Assembly (NCBI GenBank): GCA_033002965.1
Contig: JAURVB010001837.1
Span: 1 to 64,000, forward strand
Source of the DNA: Piper betle
Lineage: Eukaryota; Streptophyta; Magnoliopsida; Piperales; Piperaceae
Direction: 5' to 3'
Length of the DNA stretch: 64,000 nucleotides
This document shows, one piece after another, positions 1-11,353 of the stretch. A program made the translations under genes and the position numbers. Each line of letters begins with the position of its first letter. The stretch's first letter is position 1. The notes beneath the pieces were generated by a model. It was not told the origin of the DNA and did no database searches. It was given only the letters and a program-made list of their open reading frames with translations.

Positions 1-59
1 CACCAACAACCTCTATACATGATGCGGGATAAACCCAACACTTTTGACACCTAATCTTC

Positions 60-177
60 TCTGGCCGCGCCCCATCTGTGCAGCAACGAGCTTCTTGAGA
101 TCTTCAATGATGTCATCGTTGTTGCACTTCACCTTCACCTTCTTCCCCAACCGGTCATTCAGCGCCACCTCAATCAC
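60..177 (-). pseudogene. UBL5: UBL5/Hub1-like ubiquitin-fold pseudogene fragment
   Basis: Read on the minus strand from 177 downward, the sequence encodes [20 protein letters not shown] and continues [14 protein letters not shown]. This matches the start of plant ubiquitin-like protein 5 (Hub1), a 73-residue ubiquitin-fold modifier of spliceosomal proteins. The initiator methionine codon is GTG here. About 40 residues in, after LVAAQMG, the reading frame slips by one base: the nucleotides still resemble the family around AGAGAAGATT, but the protein does not. The C-terminal half with the KWYTIYKDHITLKDYEI region is not recoverable before the window edge. The lost start and the frameshift indicate a pseudogene. 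No intron is visible in the piece seen. Whether it is a retrocopy cannot be judged from this window. Confidence 0.7.
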
Positions 178-292
178 CTTTGGAATCGTTCCCCTCCCCC
201 TTTCTGCCTTGGCTAATCTATCTATCTACTTTGTGGTTAATTACCAGACTATATTAAGATTAATCAAATCATCAATCAATATATATATATAG

Positions 293-1270
293 CCCACGCT
301 TTCCTAATAAGTATTAACCAAAAAAATGCCTATTAGTCTATATTATATATTTTTATTTATACTGATATACCAATATATAAAATAGAAGATTTTAATATGG
401 TACTATCACATATATTTTAATTATTTACAATATTATGTTTTATTTCCTAACTAGCCAAAGATCCATGCCACACGTAAGGTATGTTTAAATCTAATTAATA
501 ATATATATTAAGAATATATAAAATTAATTTTAAAATTATTATGATATTATTTTTAAATAAAAATAATGAATATTTATTTATGTTTAACAAAAAATATAGT
601 TATACACAAATATCAAAAAAATTAATTTCAATAAGTAAAAAATTTTAATAACTAAATAGAATTTATTTTTAAAGATTTTTAATTCAATTAGAATTATACT
701 ATTTTTATAAATCCTAATTTAAGTAGAATTATAATTTAATAATTTTCTAATAATAAATAATAATAATTATAATTTAAAATTAAATAAGTATTAAATGGTC
801 CATAAAATTATTGTGGAGCTAGAATTAATCACGACGTAAGAAAGACAAAACACAAGCAAAAAAAATTGTTGTACTTTAATGTAAGGGGGTAGATTTCTTA
901 ATAGTAAAAACATTACTTTTCTCTTGTAAATAGGATTTGTTTTAAATTTTTTAATGTTGTCCTATTGTAATTAGGATTTATTGATTTGTCTAATAAAAGT
1001 CATTCCTTATTAGTTTCAACCTCTCATCGTTGGATTTTTTTATCCTCTCATCCCATTTTGGCATGTGAATGAATCTTACCCCATAATATTATACATACAT
1101 ACATACATATATATATATATATTGGGCTTTTAATTTAATATAATTACTTAATTAAAGATTATTATTATTATTATTTATCAAAGAAACTTTAGAAATACAA
1201 TTTTAATTGAGTTTATTTTTAGTTTAAACATAAATTAAAATTATTTTTTTGTATTTTATTTGACTATTGT
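293..1270. other. AT-rich intergenic sequence
   Basis: Very AT-rich DNA with short runs of AT and ATT repeats and a (TACA)n/(TA)n microsatellite near 1090-1121. I see no coding potential on either strand and no recognisable element. Confidence 0.6.
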
Positions 1271-1273
1271 ATT

Positions 1274-1283
1274 CTATAAAAAG
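1274..1283 (+). promoter_or_regulatory. Possible TATA box for the RING-H2 gene
   Basis: The motif CTATAAAAAG lies about 240 bases upstream of the chosen ATG at 1522. It is a good match to a plant TATA box but sits in AT-rich DNA, so it could be fortuitous. It implies a leader of about 200 bases. Confidence 0.3.
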
Positions 1284-1521
1284 ATATATATATATAAGTT
1301 AAACATATATAAACTAGTTTATTTTAAAAAAACATTATATTAGGCATATTTCTTAATGATGTGAAGGGGTGTGGGGGGCATTATCGGGAGAAGGAAACGT
1401 TGCATACCCTAAAATATAGTAGATTGCTTGCGTTCTCAACATACAAGGTTTCATTAATCTTCTCGTCTTCTTGGCTCTTGCGACTACCAACGGGTGTTGC
1501 ACCGGCGGACGTGGTAATTCC

Positions 1522-2079
1522 ATGGAGAACAACGCTTTGCAGCAGACCAGCGAGAGGGCAACATGTGAAGACGAGGGCATCCGTTTGGTTCGAATTGGAC
1601 GTGGAAGCATGAGCAGGCTTCTTTGGATCGAAATAGCCGGCGGCATAGTCATACGTTTCTACCCCTTGGGCGAAGACTCCTTGGTCGATCTTCTGGCGAC
1701 CGACGACACTGCAAACGACGATCTAACCATGGACTTTGTCAGTGGCCTAGACGAATCGGTACTAATCGGCGAGGAAAGTGCTCCGGTACTGGATGATGAT
1801 GATAGCGAATATTCTCCACAGGCAGTCGACCCTGCGAAGAAGGAGGCGGTGGATGCCCTCGAAGTGAAGCCGTGGAGGCCGAAAGAGGAAGACGGTGGCG
1901 ACGGTGACGGCAAGGAGATGTGTGCGGTGTGTCAAGAAGAGTTGGGGGAAGGGGTGGACGTTGCATGCATGCCATGCCCTACTTCTCACGGATTCCATGC
2001 AGCCTGCCTACTACCTTGGCTCGACCGTAGCAGGTTCTGCCCTCTTTGCAGGTTCGGCCTGCCACCGGCTCAGGGGTAG
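1522..2079 (+). CDS. RING-H2 finger protein, probable E3 ubiquitin ligase
   Basis: Single-exon gene encoding 185 residues. The first ATG of the open frame is at 1522 in a CCATGG context; the frame is open upstream to about 1471 but without an ATG. The N-terminal two thirds is acidic and low in recognisable motifs: DDDD near residue 91 and EEDGGDGDG near 122. The C-terminus holds a RING-H2 domain with cysteines and histidines at about C134, C137, C152, H156, H159, C162, C173 and C176, plus the PWL motif usual before the last cysteine pair. Proteins of this class recruit an E2 and ubiquitinate substrates. The substrate is unknown and no membrane segment is seen. The spacing between C152 and H156 is three residues instead of the usual one (CGH), but within the RING consensus. 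Confidence 0.75.
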   Translation: MENNALQQTSERATCEDEGIRLVRIGRGSMSRLLWIEIAGGIVIRFYPLGEDSLVDLLATDDTANDDLTMDFVSGLDESVLIGEESAPVLDDDDSEYSPQAVDPAKKEAVDALEVKPWRPKEEDGGDGDGKEMCAVCQEELGEGVDVACMPCPTSHGFHAACLLPWLDRSRFCPLCRFGLPPAQG

Positions 2080-2109
2080 AATTCTAAATGGCTTTGATAA
2101 TTAATTTCA

Positions 2110-3757
2110 ACAAGGAATTTCTTTTTTATTCCCAAGCAATTATATGTATTTTGCTTTGCATTTTCCTCAACGATCTGCGTTTTTATTTTGGATATTTGTC
2201 ATTGCAAGTATCAACCCTAATTGTGATCTTGATATACAGAAAAAGAATGTGCACTGGATTCAGTACCCTTACTAGCTTAAAGGGACTAAAATATACCAAT
2301 AATATATTTTTTTGCTAAATTGAAAAAATGAAAAAAAATTTCAACAGATGATCAATTCAGTTCATCCCCAACTTTAATACAGTTTGTGGAGTTACGAAAT
2401 TGTGCGAATTTGGTTTGAGTTTGTCTTAAATTATCTTAATTTATTCTTTGATTTTACAAATTTGTGTAGTATATAACGTTTCCCATAATGTAACATCTTG
2501 TAAAGACTATATATGTCTATATACAGCTAGAATTTATATCGCTCATTTAATTCGAAGTACAAGCATAAAACATTTGTCTATTTTTTTAATTTCACATATT
2601 ATAGTCCTCGCCTCCATAGGGTTTATTTGGTTGACACAAAATTTTAAAAATAGTTACCTTTACCAAAAGTAAAAATATTTAATATTTTTTTGTAAAAATA
2701 TTATAAAATTAACTACTTTTTATGCAAATTAAATATAATTATATTCACGAGAACATAAAATAATTATGATTATCTTATGTCGCCCATTAACGTTCTCGCT
2801 AATGGACAAAAGAAATTTCCCCCTTTTTATCTATTGTGATAAGAAAACGGGGCAAATTATTTTTGTCATGTGAGTTGGCTACACAAATTAATCATAATTA
2901 ATTTGAAAATACAATACATTTTAAAAATATTAATTTTTTAAAATATATTGCATATATAATAATTTTAGTTATTTGGCCATTTAAAAGTTTCAAATCATTT
3001 ATATTTCTTTCATGCGACTTACCTATCTAATTCGTGTTTTATCTTTTTTCTTATAAAAAGTAATATGTAATTTATGTAATAAATAGAAATATATATCTAT
3101 CTAGAAGCCGCTCCTTGACGTATATCCAAATACATTGATACCTTGGAATTCGAATAAGGATATATTTTTTTGTTATGATAAGTATATTTTGTATTGTTTT
3201 TCTTCCATTTATCTTTTTTTCTAGTTATATAAAAGTCGACAGTGAGGCATCACACGAGGGTGCACAATTAGGATTTCGGTAGCTCAACAATAATTCAGTT
3301 GATTTTGCGCAAAAAAATCAGTTTGATTTGGTAATAGCTCCAAAATGATATTTTTTGTGTGGTTAAAAAACTTCGGTCCACTATTTAATTGAATTATCAA
3401 AATCTTATCCAACTTATTAAGTTGAATTCAAATTTCTAAGTACCTGAAGAATATTTTTCCCCTAAATTTTTCTCACCAATTCATGCTTTTTCCTTACTTT
3501 TAAAGGGGTGTCTTCAAAAATAGAAAGAAGTATTTTTATAATATTACGTAACTTAAGAAAAGATGACTTTATAAGTTGTGACTCTTTAAAGAGTTGTTAC
3601 TTTTATCTTCTTATGGTTGCATTTGATTGCATTCATAGGGATTTTTCTATGAATCTTTTATTATTTATAGGAAAATAATTTATTTTTCAAATTTACTTTC
3701 ACCATTCCTTAATTTCTCCTTCACAATGGGTGTATTTTTTAAGAAAATTAAAAGTGT
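2110..3757. other. AT-rich intergenic sequence
   Basis: Downstream of the RING gene the sequence is AT-rich with stop codons in all frames. No gene, RNA or complete element was recognised. Confidence 0.6.
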
Positions 3758-3762
3758 TCTCA

Positions 3763-6735
3763 TGTAACACCCCAAATCCGGTCCACACTCGTGAACCGAA
3801 CCGGCATGTTACAGGCCCCGGTTAGGTCGGCTAACCCGAACCTAACTCATGCGGATCCAATCTCGGCGTCTTAAGATGAAGATACGACTCGCAATGCATT
3901 GATGAATATACAACCCTAACGTGGTACTACATGAATGACATGCAATTCAAGCACACACCAATACCATTACGATTAAACTCAATAAAAATTCTAAAATAAA
4001 ACGGACAGAATTTCCCCTAAAAGTGCAATTAGGATCCACCCTGTCAAAATAATACATACCAATATATATGCATATATCAATAATTTTAATCACACATAAT
4101 CTAATATACTGTATATTCATTATAGAACTTGGGCCATACTTCTGCTGCGCACTCTGATCACATCTCACCTCTTATCATCATATCTTAGCTTTTCATCATG
4201 TCATAACATTATCTCGTTGCGTTTAATCATATCCTATCATGTCTTAGTATTTCACATCATTCACAATATGATAGCATCATCAATAAAATATAAACACTCA
4301 ATCGACTAACATGTGTGCAAGTGACAACAATGCTCCTCCGTCCAAGCTGGCTCCTTCAACTCGTGATTATTACCTACATATAGTATAAAAACACGTCAGT
4401 AACAAGTGTTACTGGTCCGGAAAATAAAATAACTATAACAAGCTGGCTATGAGAGCAAACTCTCATATGAAAGAAAACATCATACTCCACGTGAACACTC
4501 TGAAGGGCACTACTGAGGAGCCACTGGGCTGCAGACCCGGTAGCATCCCGAACTTACTGATCTGCTGCTGGTACTGTGCCGCTCTCGGCACTTCTTTTTC
4601 AGTACTTCTCGTGAAACTTTATCCTAAGCCCTCTCCTTACCTCCATATTTCTCCTGGCCTTGAGCACGAAGGCCGAGTACTCTCAGGCAGTCGCCTTTAG
4701 TACCCTTTGAACCACAAGTCCGGACATGCGCTGTACTAAACAGTACCCGTAAACCTCCACGTTCTCCGGGTGTGAGGAACTCAAACGCGGAGTTGTCAGG
4801 ATCCCTCGGGAATGGAACAGTCCGCTGGCACTAATCCAGAGCCCGCTTTGACTGTCACGGCATCCTCTGCATGGTACGTGCAGTCGATTTCTCCATCTCT
4901 CGTCTCACTGAAAACGCGAAAACTACATATATATAGGGCTGGGTAGGGATTTATATAATAGGCCCGAAGGCAACTTGTGGTGGATCTTGTTTTCGAAATC
5001 ATCCTCGAGGGATCTCATCCTCGAGGGGTTATTAATCCGGAAAACTATTCGGTTAAATGGCCCGAGTTAAGTGGGATCCGATAAAACGCCACTTAACCCG
5101 TCCTGCAGGCAATAAATCAAACATACAATAGAAAAGAGTAAAACAAGACGAGTCCTAAACGGACCTGGTAGAAGCTCCAAGCGTGTCATCGCGCCTAGGC
5201 GGCGAGCTCCTACTCCGCACCTACACATCAAAACTAAATACTAACGCCCGCTAACTAAATGATGCATCAAACTCAACAAACATCACACAATTCAATCATC
5301 AACCATAACAAGCAACAATTATAATGTGAAAGTAATTCCAACTTATCCTATTAATATCAATCTAATTATATTTCCTAAGTTACGTTGTACTCGATTATCA
5401 TGCTCAAATTTACTTTAGTTCATCAGGTCACTTAACTATCATTCCCTGTTAATCACATCATGCGCATCTTTACTTTATTCATGGTCAAGACATTAATCAT
5501 GATAATTAATCAACCCTAGCATGCTATGCTAACAATTATCATCAATTTTAAATAAATCAATCGGAGGTAATTATACCTCACATCGTCGGCAATCGGCGAC
5601 GGCTAGGGTTCCGTCGCGCGTCTCGGAGCTCAAATTTGGCGCTCATCGGCGTCCGAAGCTCGATCGGGCTCCACTGGGTGAGCCCCGCGGAAGATCCGGT
5701 GAATTCCGGCGAATCCCAGAAATTCCGATTTTTCCGGCGGTTTTTCGGCAGCTGCTTGCGGTTTTCCGGCGACTTCCGGTGGTTTTCCGGCGACAATCGC
5801 CGGCGGCGTCTACTGGTCGGAAAGGGGTCGTGTTGGGTACCCTCGGAACCGGCTCGGCGACCCCGACTCATCTACGAGGTCGACGCGGCCAACGGAGGTG
5901 GTGGCTCGCCGGAAAACGGCTAAAACAGGGCCGGCGGCGATGGGTCGCTAGATCCGGCCGGCCAGGGCGGCGATGGCCTCCGCTCCGGTCGGGGAAGGCC
6001 GCTAGGGGGTCGAGGGTGTCGAGGCGACTACCCGATCATGGCGGCGACGGTCGCCGGCGGCGCGGGCGACGACAGAAGCGCGGCGCGGGCGTGGCGCTTG
6101 GCACGGCGATCCGGCGTCGCAGCGGCCCGATGGGGGCCGGACTTGGTCGGGGCAGCACGACGACGTCGTCGCGGGGCTAGGCGGCGACGATCGGCGGCCG
6201 GGCGGCACCGGCAGCGGCGGCGGCGACGCTGCACGGGGGCGGCGTCGGGGTTTGGGAAGAAAGGAAGGTGCGGTGGCAAAGTCGTAAATATTACTTGACT
6301 CGTCTCCGACTCGAGTCAAATATAATAATTAAGTCGTATTAAATCCTAAAAATTCCATAAAAATTGGGAAAAATCCCATAAAATCAAACAACACCAAAAC
6401 ATCATAATGATATGCTCTAGAACTATCAACCCACCCAAAATGCCCGTAACGCGTCCTAACGCGGTAAACGGCCTAAAACTAATTCTACGATCCACTATAT
6501 ATAAAAATAATAAAAAAATGAACTGGCATACTCTCATATATTCTGATAACTCATTCTGTTCTGCTGTGTTCATGACGTTATCATCATATACTTGGGTACA
6601 CATGACCCTCATAGCTCATACACGCGACCGGCGTCGGCTCGGTACACGTGTCCTGAAACTGACTCAACTCGAAAAATAACGGTCGACCCGACCGGTTCTG
6701 AATATAAAACCCTAACTCGAATCGTGGGTTTTACA
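3763..6735 (+). mobile_element. 2.97-kb TG..CA element with 5-bp target duplication (copy A; solo-LTR-like)
   Basis: The element begins TGTAACACCCC and ends GGGTTTTACA. It is flanked by the perfect 5-bp direct repeat TCTCA at 3758-3762 and 6736-6740. TG..CA ends and a 5-bp duplication are the hallmark of an LTR-retrotransposon LTR, and the TGTAAyrCCC start is common in plant Ty3/gypsy LTRs. No gag-pol reading frame and no second terminal repeat are present, so a solo LTR (unusually long) or a large non-autonomous derivative is the best reading. Internally it has an AT-rich first half, a GC-rich block at about 5580-6260 with chance open frames, and a TTGACTCG..CGAGTCAA motif near 6296. A second copy lies at 39972-42874. 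Confidence 0.75.
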
Positions 6736-6740
6736 TCTCA

Positions 6741-7196
6741 GATATGGATGCAATTTAAAAAATAATGCGTATTTTATATTTGGACTCTTCTAAGGGTTGT
6801 TTTTTCCTATTCTATAGTTGCATGAAGTTTGTAACCTTTTCTGCCCAGAAAAATTTTCTAAAAATTTTGATCTTTTTTTAATCTTAGGGGATCACTTTCC
6901 ATCTTAATCACTTCTGATTTATAAGAAGGAAAATAAATACGGTGGATGAGCTTTATTTCACCAATTAGTTTAAAAAAACTATAATATTTTGGTCAAATTA
7001 GTACAAACTAATAACAATCATTTCTTTAAAAATGATTAAAGATTGTAAGTATTATCCTCGGATAGTATATTAGATCTTACTTTAGTAATTAGTATTAAAT
7101 GTGAGACTAATCGAAAATATTTTCTTTTTATTACTCGCGAGTTTAATCTAATCTGATGTAATTAGATAAACTCTCGTTATCCAATAAGGGGAAAAA
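6741..7196. other. AT-rich intergenic sequence
   Basis: No coding potential or element recognised between the solo-LTR-like element and the small inverted-repeat element. Confidence 0.5.
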
Positions 7197-7379
7197 ATTG
7201 TTGTAGTACTTGCTACAACAAACTCCATGTATTAACCCCTTAATTAGTGTAAATCACCATAAATCAAACAATTTAAAAAAAATTACCATAACTAGCATTT
7301 AAATTTCTTAAATTGTGGTAATTTACACGAATCAATAAGTTATTTTATGGAGTTTGCTGTAGCAAATGCTACAACAAAT
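7197..7379. mobile_element. Foldback MITE-like inverted repeat, 183 bp
   Basis: The left end (from ATTGTTGTAGTACTTGCTAC to CTCCA at 7227) is matched in inverted orientation by the right end (7348 TGGAGTTTGCTGTAG to ACAACAAAT at 7379). The inner parts, including GTGTAAAT on the left and ATTTACAC on the right, also pair, so almost the whole element can fold back on itself. Each terminus also contains a smaller palindrome (TTGTAGyAnnTGCTACAA). No clear target duplication was identified and there is no coding capacity. Confidence 0.6.
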
Positions 7380-8568
7380 CTTTTCATACTCAAGAAAGGG
7401 TTTAATTCTAATACTATTTATAACAACTTGATTCAAGTGCAATTTGATGAACTTAAGCATTTCTTTAAAAGTTATTAATATAAGTTGAAGATCATAACCA
7501 CCGTTTGAACTAACATACTAGATTTTACCCCGGTAGTTATCGAATATATGACTAATTAAATTACCTAACTAATTAAAGAATCTTGCACAAAAATCTAAAT
7601 ATTTAATTTTATTAATGTTTCTTTAAATTATTAATTACATTGCTTTTATATATGTGTGTGTGTGTGAAAACATTGTAAAAAATCAATAACAAAAATGTCA
7701 TATTTGCCTATAGTTTTAATATTTTACTAAAAAATGCCAAGTTTGGGCCTTGGCCAATTTGTACTAGCATAAATAATATTTAATCACAAGTCCGTAACTA
7801 AATAAATGGATTTTAAAATAAGTTCATCCAAAATAGATACAATAATTTTAAATCAATGTTAGTGAAACGCCAAATCTTTCTAAGAATCCTACTATTTGCA
7901 AATATTATATTTTTTGTGTATGGTTGTAAAAGAAGTGCATTGAACCACTTTATTTATTTCGTTCGATATAATTCTAATTAAAAATTCCATTCTGTTTGAT
8001 CTAATTACCGAAAATTAGAAGAAATTGGAGTCGATTCGGTTTGAAATGAGATTCGATACAAAATCATAAACCCTATACTTTAAGCACCAAATTTTAATCC
8101 TTCCATGAAATCTGAATTCTAGAATTTTAAATCGAAAATCATCCACTGAGCTACGGAATGTTCATATTTAGCCTATTCTTAGCCTAATTTAATCAATATA
8201 TTTAAATTTTAATGCTAAAACTTATAGGCGAATAGAAAAAAACCGAAACTGAACCGAATAATCATTTCAGCTTTATTCTAAAATAAATTTGGTTCCATTT
8301 TTGATAAATTTTTAAATGAATTGGACAAAATATTGTTGTTTTGATTTGGAACTAAAACGAACAAAATTAGTCGAAATAACCAAAATTTTTAAAAACATAA
8401 TATTAAAAATATTTGCTACAATGATTATCATGAAATTATTTTATTTTTGGGATAAATTTTGATATATTTGATAAGAAATATATGTTTAGATTTATTTTTT
8501 ATATGATTATATTGGCTAAAATATTGTATAATTTTAATCACTAATTAAATGAATTTATTTTTCTATCA
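7380..8568. other. AT-rich intergenic sequence
   Basis: AT-rich, stop-rich sequence with a short (GT)n run near 7652. No gene recognised. Confidence 0.5.
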
Positions 8569-8652
8569 CTTATAATATAATTCGATTATTCTGTCACTAA
8601 ACTGATCAAACTTATAATATAATTTGGTTAATTTGTCACTAAACTGATCAAA
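8569..8652. repeat. Tandem duplication, 42-bp unit x2
   Basis: The block beginning CTTATAATATAATT and ending GTCACTAAACTGATCAAA occurs twice head to tail (8569-8610 and 8611-8652) with a few mismatches. Confidence 0.65.
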
Positions 8653-8864
8653 TCAAAACTGCTTTTGAGTTCAAATTGGTTCAATTTTAATTGTAAAATT
8701 TGGCCACTATTAATTTAATATGACTAGGTTTGAGACAAACCAAGACTGAAAACTCATCCCTATAATTTTTAATGTTAATAAATCTTTACACTTACAAAAC
8801 AACTTTAAAGGTAAGAGTAGACAATCTCAAAAGCCTCGTGAAGAAATAGGTGCATAAATAAAGG

Positions 8865-8990
8865 AGAAATAATAATTAATAATAATTAATAATTTTTATA
8901 ATAATAATTATTATTAATAATAAATAATAGTAATAATTAATAAAAAATAATTAATAATAATAATAATAATAACAATAATAATTAAAAAAG
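8865..8990. repeat. (AAT/ATT)n microsatellite tract
   Basis: Dense interrupted AAT and ATT trinucleotide repeats immediately upstream of the CASP-like gene's leader. Confidence 0.7.
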
Positions 8991-9197
8991 AGCCAGGGAG
9001 CGTGCCGTCTATTCCAACATTTTGTACCCACTCGGCTGGCGTCATTGATGGGTCCACCTCCTTCCCTTCTTTTTAAATCAATTAAATTAAATAAAGTATG
9101 GGTTATTTTAATCCCTTTCTTCCCCATCTTTCCATCGATCTCGCATACCCTTCGGGAGGGAGGAGGAGCTTCTTCTCTCTGTGTTCCCATTATAATT

Positions 9198-10056
9198 GTA
9201 TGTATGTTCTTGTTTATCTATTTATTTTGATGATGCCATTGCTTTTTTTTTAAAAAAGAAAATTGTGTGATGCTTTGTTTGGTGTATGTGTGGATCAATC
9301 TATCTTCAATCTGGTTGTGGTTGGGGTGGATGGGAGAAGAATTTGTGTTGGTTTTGTTTCTTTGAGGCTTGGCTCGGTTTTGTTATGGCTAATGCTGCTG
9401 AGGAGTAATTTTGGGCAGTGGGTTTGATTGGCTGTGCTAGGGTTTTGTCTATTTGTCGCTGCTTGCATTGTGTTTTGGTTGTGGGTTTTAGGGTTTTAGC
9501 GTTTTAGCCCTGTGTCCTTGGAATTTGTGTTTGTTGGCAGTGGTGGCGCGAATCTGTTTCCCGTTGCTGTGATTCCGGGAGTGGCTTGCCAGAGTTTGGT
9601 CAGGTGTAGTATTTTGATTATGGGTTTTAAGCTTTTAGCACTGTGTTCTTGAAATTAGTATTGCCGAGTAGTTGTATATATCTGTTTCGGATTGCCGAGT
9701 CCGGTCTGGGCTGTTTATTAGAGCTGCATATTGTATTTTGATTGTGGGCATTTTAGGATTTTAGCTCTGTGTTCTTGTAATTAGTGTTTACAGTTGTGGT
9801 GTGTGCCCGTTTCTGATTGCTGATTGCTGATTCCAGCAATGGCTTGCTAGGATTCGTTGTGTTGGATGGAGAATTTTACGTGAGGGATTGGTTTGGTCTG
9901 GCTAAGGTTTGGTGAGGCGTGAGCTGTTGATTAGAGCTTCTGATTGTGGGTGTTAGCTTTTTTGTTCTTGAAATTAATGTTTCCAGTAGTGAGTGGTATT
10001 AATCTGTTTCTGATTGCTGATTATGTGTTTTCTTCGTTTTTTTTTCTTTTGTTCAG
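9198..10056 (+). other. Probable 5'-UTR intron of the CASP-like gene
   Basis: A GTATGT donor at 9198 follows a CT-rich leader-like stretch, and a pyrimidine tract ending TTGTTCAG sits at 10056, 74 bases before the ATG. The interval is T- and G-rich with several imperfect internal repeats of a TTTTAG..CTGTGTTCTTG pattern (near 9490, 9632 and 9750). It has the look of a plant leader intron, which commonly enhances expression. The boundaries are inferred from splice-site consensus only. Confidence 0.4.
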
Positions 10057-10129
10057 CATCAGTTATCTGAAAAGATTTAGAGGTTATGACAATCGGGGTG
10101 TGAGATCATTGACGTGGTGGTGAGGAGAG

Positions 10130-11353
10130 ATGAATGCCAGCCACCCAGCTGTGCATCCGGTGGAAGCGCCTCCTCTCACTAACGGGGCTGTGAATGCGGC
10201 ACCCAGAGGGAGGATGGAGGACATACAGGGCATGCCTGGCACTGCTGGAGGCCTTGCTTTGCGGCTTCTTCAGTGTATCTTTGCAGCTGCATCACTCTCC
10301 TTCATGGTCTCTGCCAGCGATTTTGTATCCGTAACAGCTTTCTGGTATCTTAGATTCCCATTACGAACCGAAACCTCTTTAATTTATCAAAAATTGGTAG
10401 CCTACATTGATAGCTTATTTGTTGTGAACCGAAACCTCTTTAATGTTTTCATTGTTGATTATCGACATCTGAAGCTACCTTCAGTTTGCAAATATGTTTT
10501 TTCCCAACTAGCTTCTCTTATGATTGAACATTTTTCTCCCAGCTACCTTGTTGCGGTTGTGATCTTGCAAAGTGTCTGGAGTTTGTCACTGGCCATGGCA
10601 GATGTTTATGCTCTTTTAGTGAAGCGTTCTCTAAGAAATTCTCGCATTATCAGTTTTTTCACCATTGGTGACGGGGTACTGTTTTATTTCTCTTTTTCCT
10701 TGTTCTTCATGCATGATTTGCTATATATTGAGGTTTGTGTCATTAATTGCAACCGTAATAAAGCTTGTTCTACATGAGTTGAGTATCATTTTAATTATGT
10801 GGAAAACAATCAAAATCCATGCCATGTACCCTATGTATGGTAGTTTCCCTGTTGCCATGGAACGAGATTTCTTAATCTTGTGGAATGCTAATTTTGTTAA
10901 TGATCTATAGCCCTGAAGAAGGGAGATATTTCTGGAGCTGTAAATTGGTCGAAAAACTTTTTATTTGCATGTTGATGTGTGAGAAGTTCAACAAGCCGAA
11001 TCACTTTAAAAATTCAGTAATTTGTGGAATCTAGTTTACAAAAAAAATGAGTAGCTTGGGAATGAGAACAATGCATTGCAGTTGTACAATTTCTGCTTTG
11101 GCTTCTCTATATGAACGATTTTACCTTGCGTTTTTTACTCTGGTTCATTAAAACTGGGCAGGTCACGTCAACCCTCACATTTGCAGCTGCATGTGCATCT
11201 GCTGGCATAACAGTCCTTATCGGTAATGATCTTGGTGAATGTCCTGAGAACCATTGCACAAAGTTTGAGACTTCAACGGCCATGGCTTTCATCAGCTGGT
11301 TTGCTGCGACACCATCATTCCTCCTAAATTTTTGGACATTGGCATCACGCTGA
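10130..11353 (+). CDS. CASPL5A: CASP-like membrane protein, subfamily 5A type
   Basis: Three coding exons join cleanly: 10130-10344, 10543-10675 and 11162-11353, totalling 540 nt and 179 residues, with GT donors and AG acceptors throughout. The protein starts [10 protein letters not shown] and contains GMPGTAGGL before the first of four predicted membrane helices. It reads VTAFCYLVA across the first junction and [16 protein letters not shown] across the second. The conserved arginine of helix 1 (LALRLLQ) and aspartate of helix 3 (IGDG) that define the CASP/MARVEL-like family are both present, as are two cysteines in the second extracellular loop (GECPENHC). CASP relatives assemble plasma-membrane scaffolds that guide local wall modification; the role of group 5 is poorly known. 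Intron 1 is in frame without a stop, so retention would give a 215-residue variant ending in intron 2. The gene appears intact. Confidence 0.93.

Noticed and set aside
1471..1521. Upstream extension of the RING protein starting at 1471
   Set aside because: The codon at 1471 is TTG, not ATG. The first ATG in the frame is at 1522 in a good context.
5636..6298. GC-rich open frames of 80-130 codons in both directions
   Set aside because: They lie in the GC-rich core of the TG..CA element, overlap on both strands, and are not preserved as frames in the second copy at 41665-42430.
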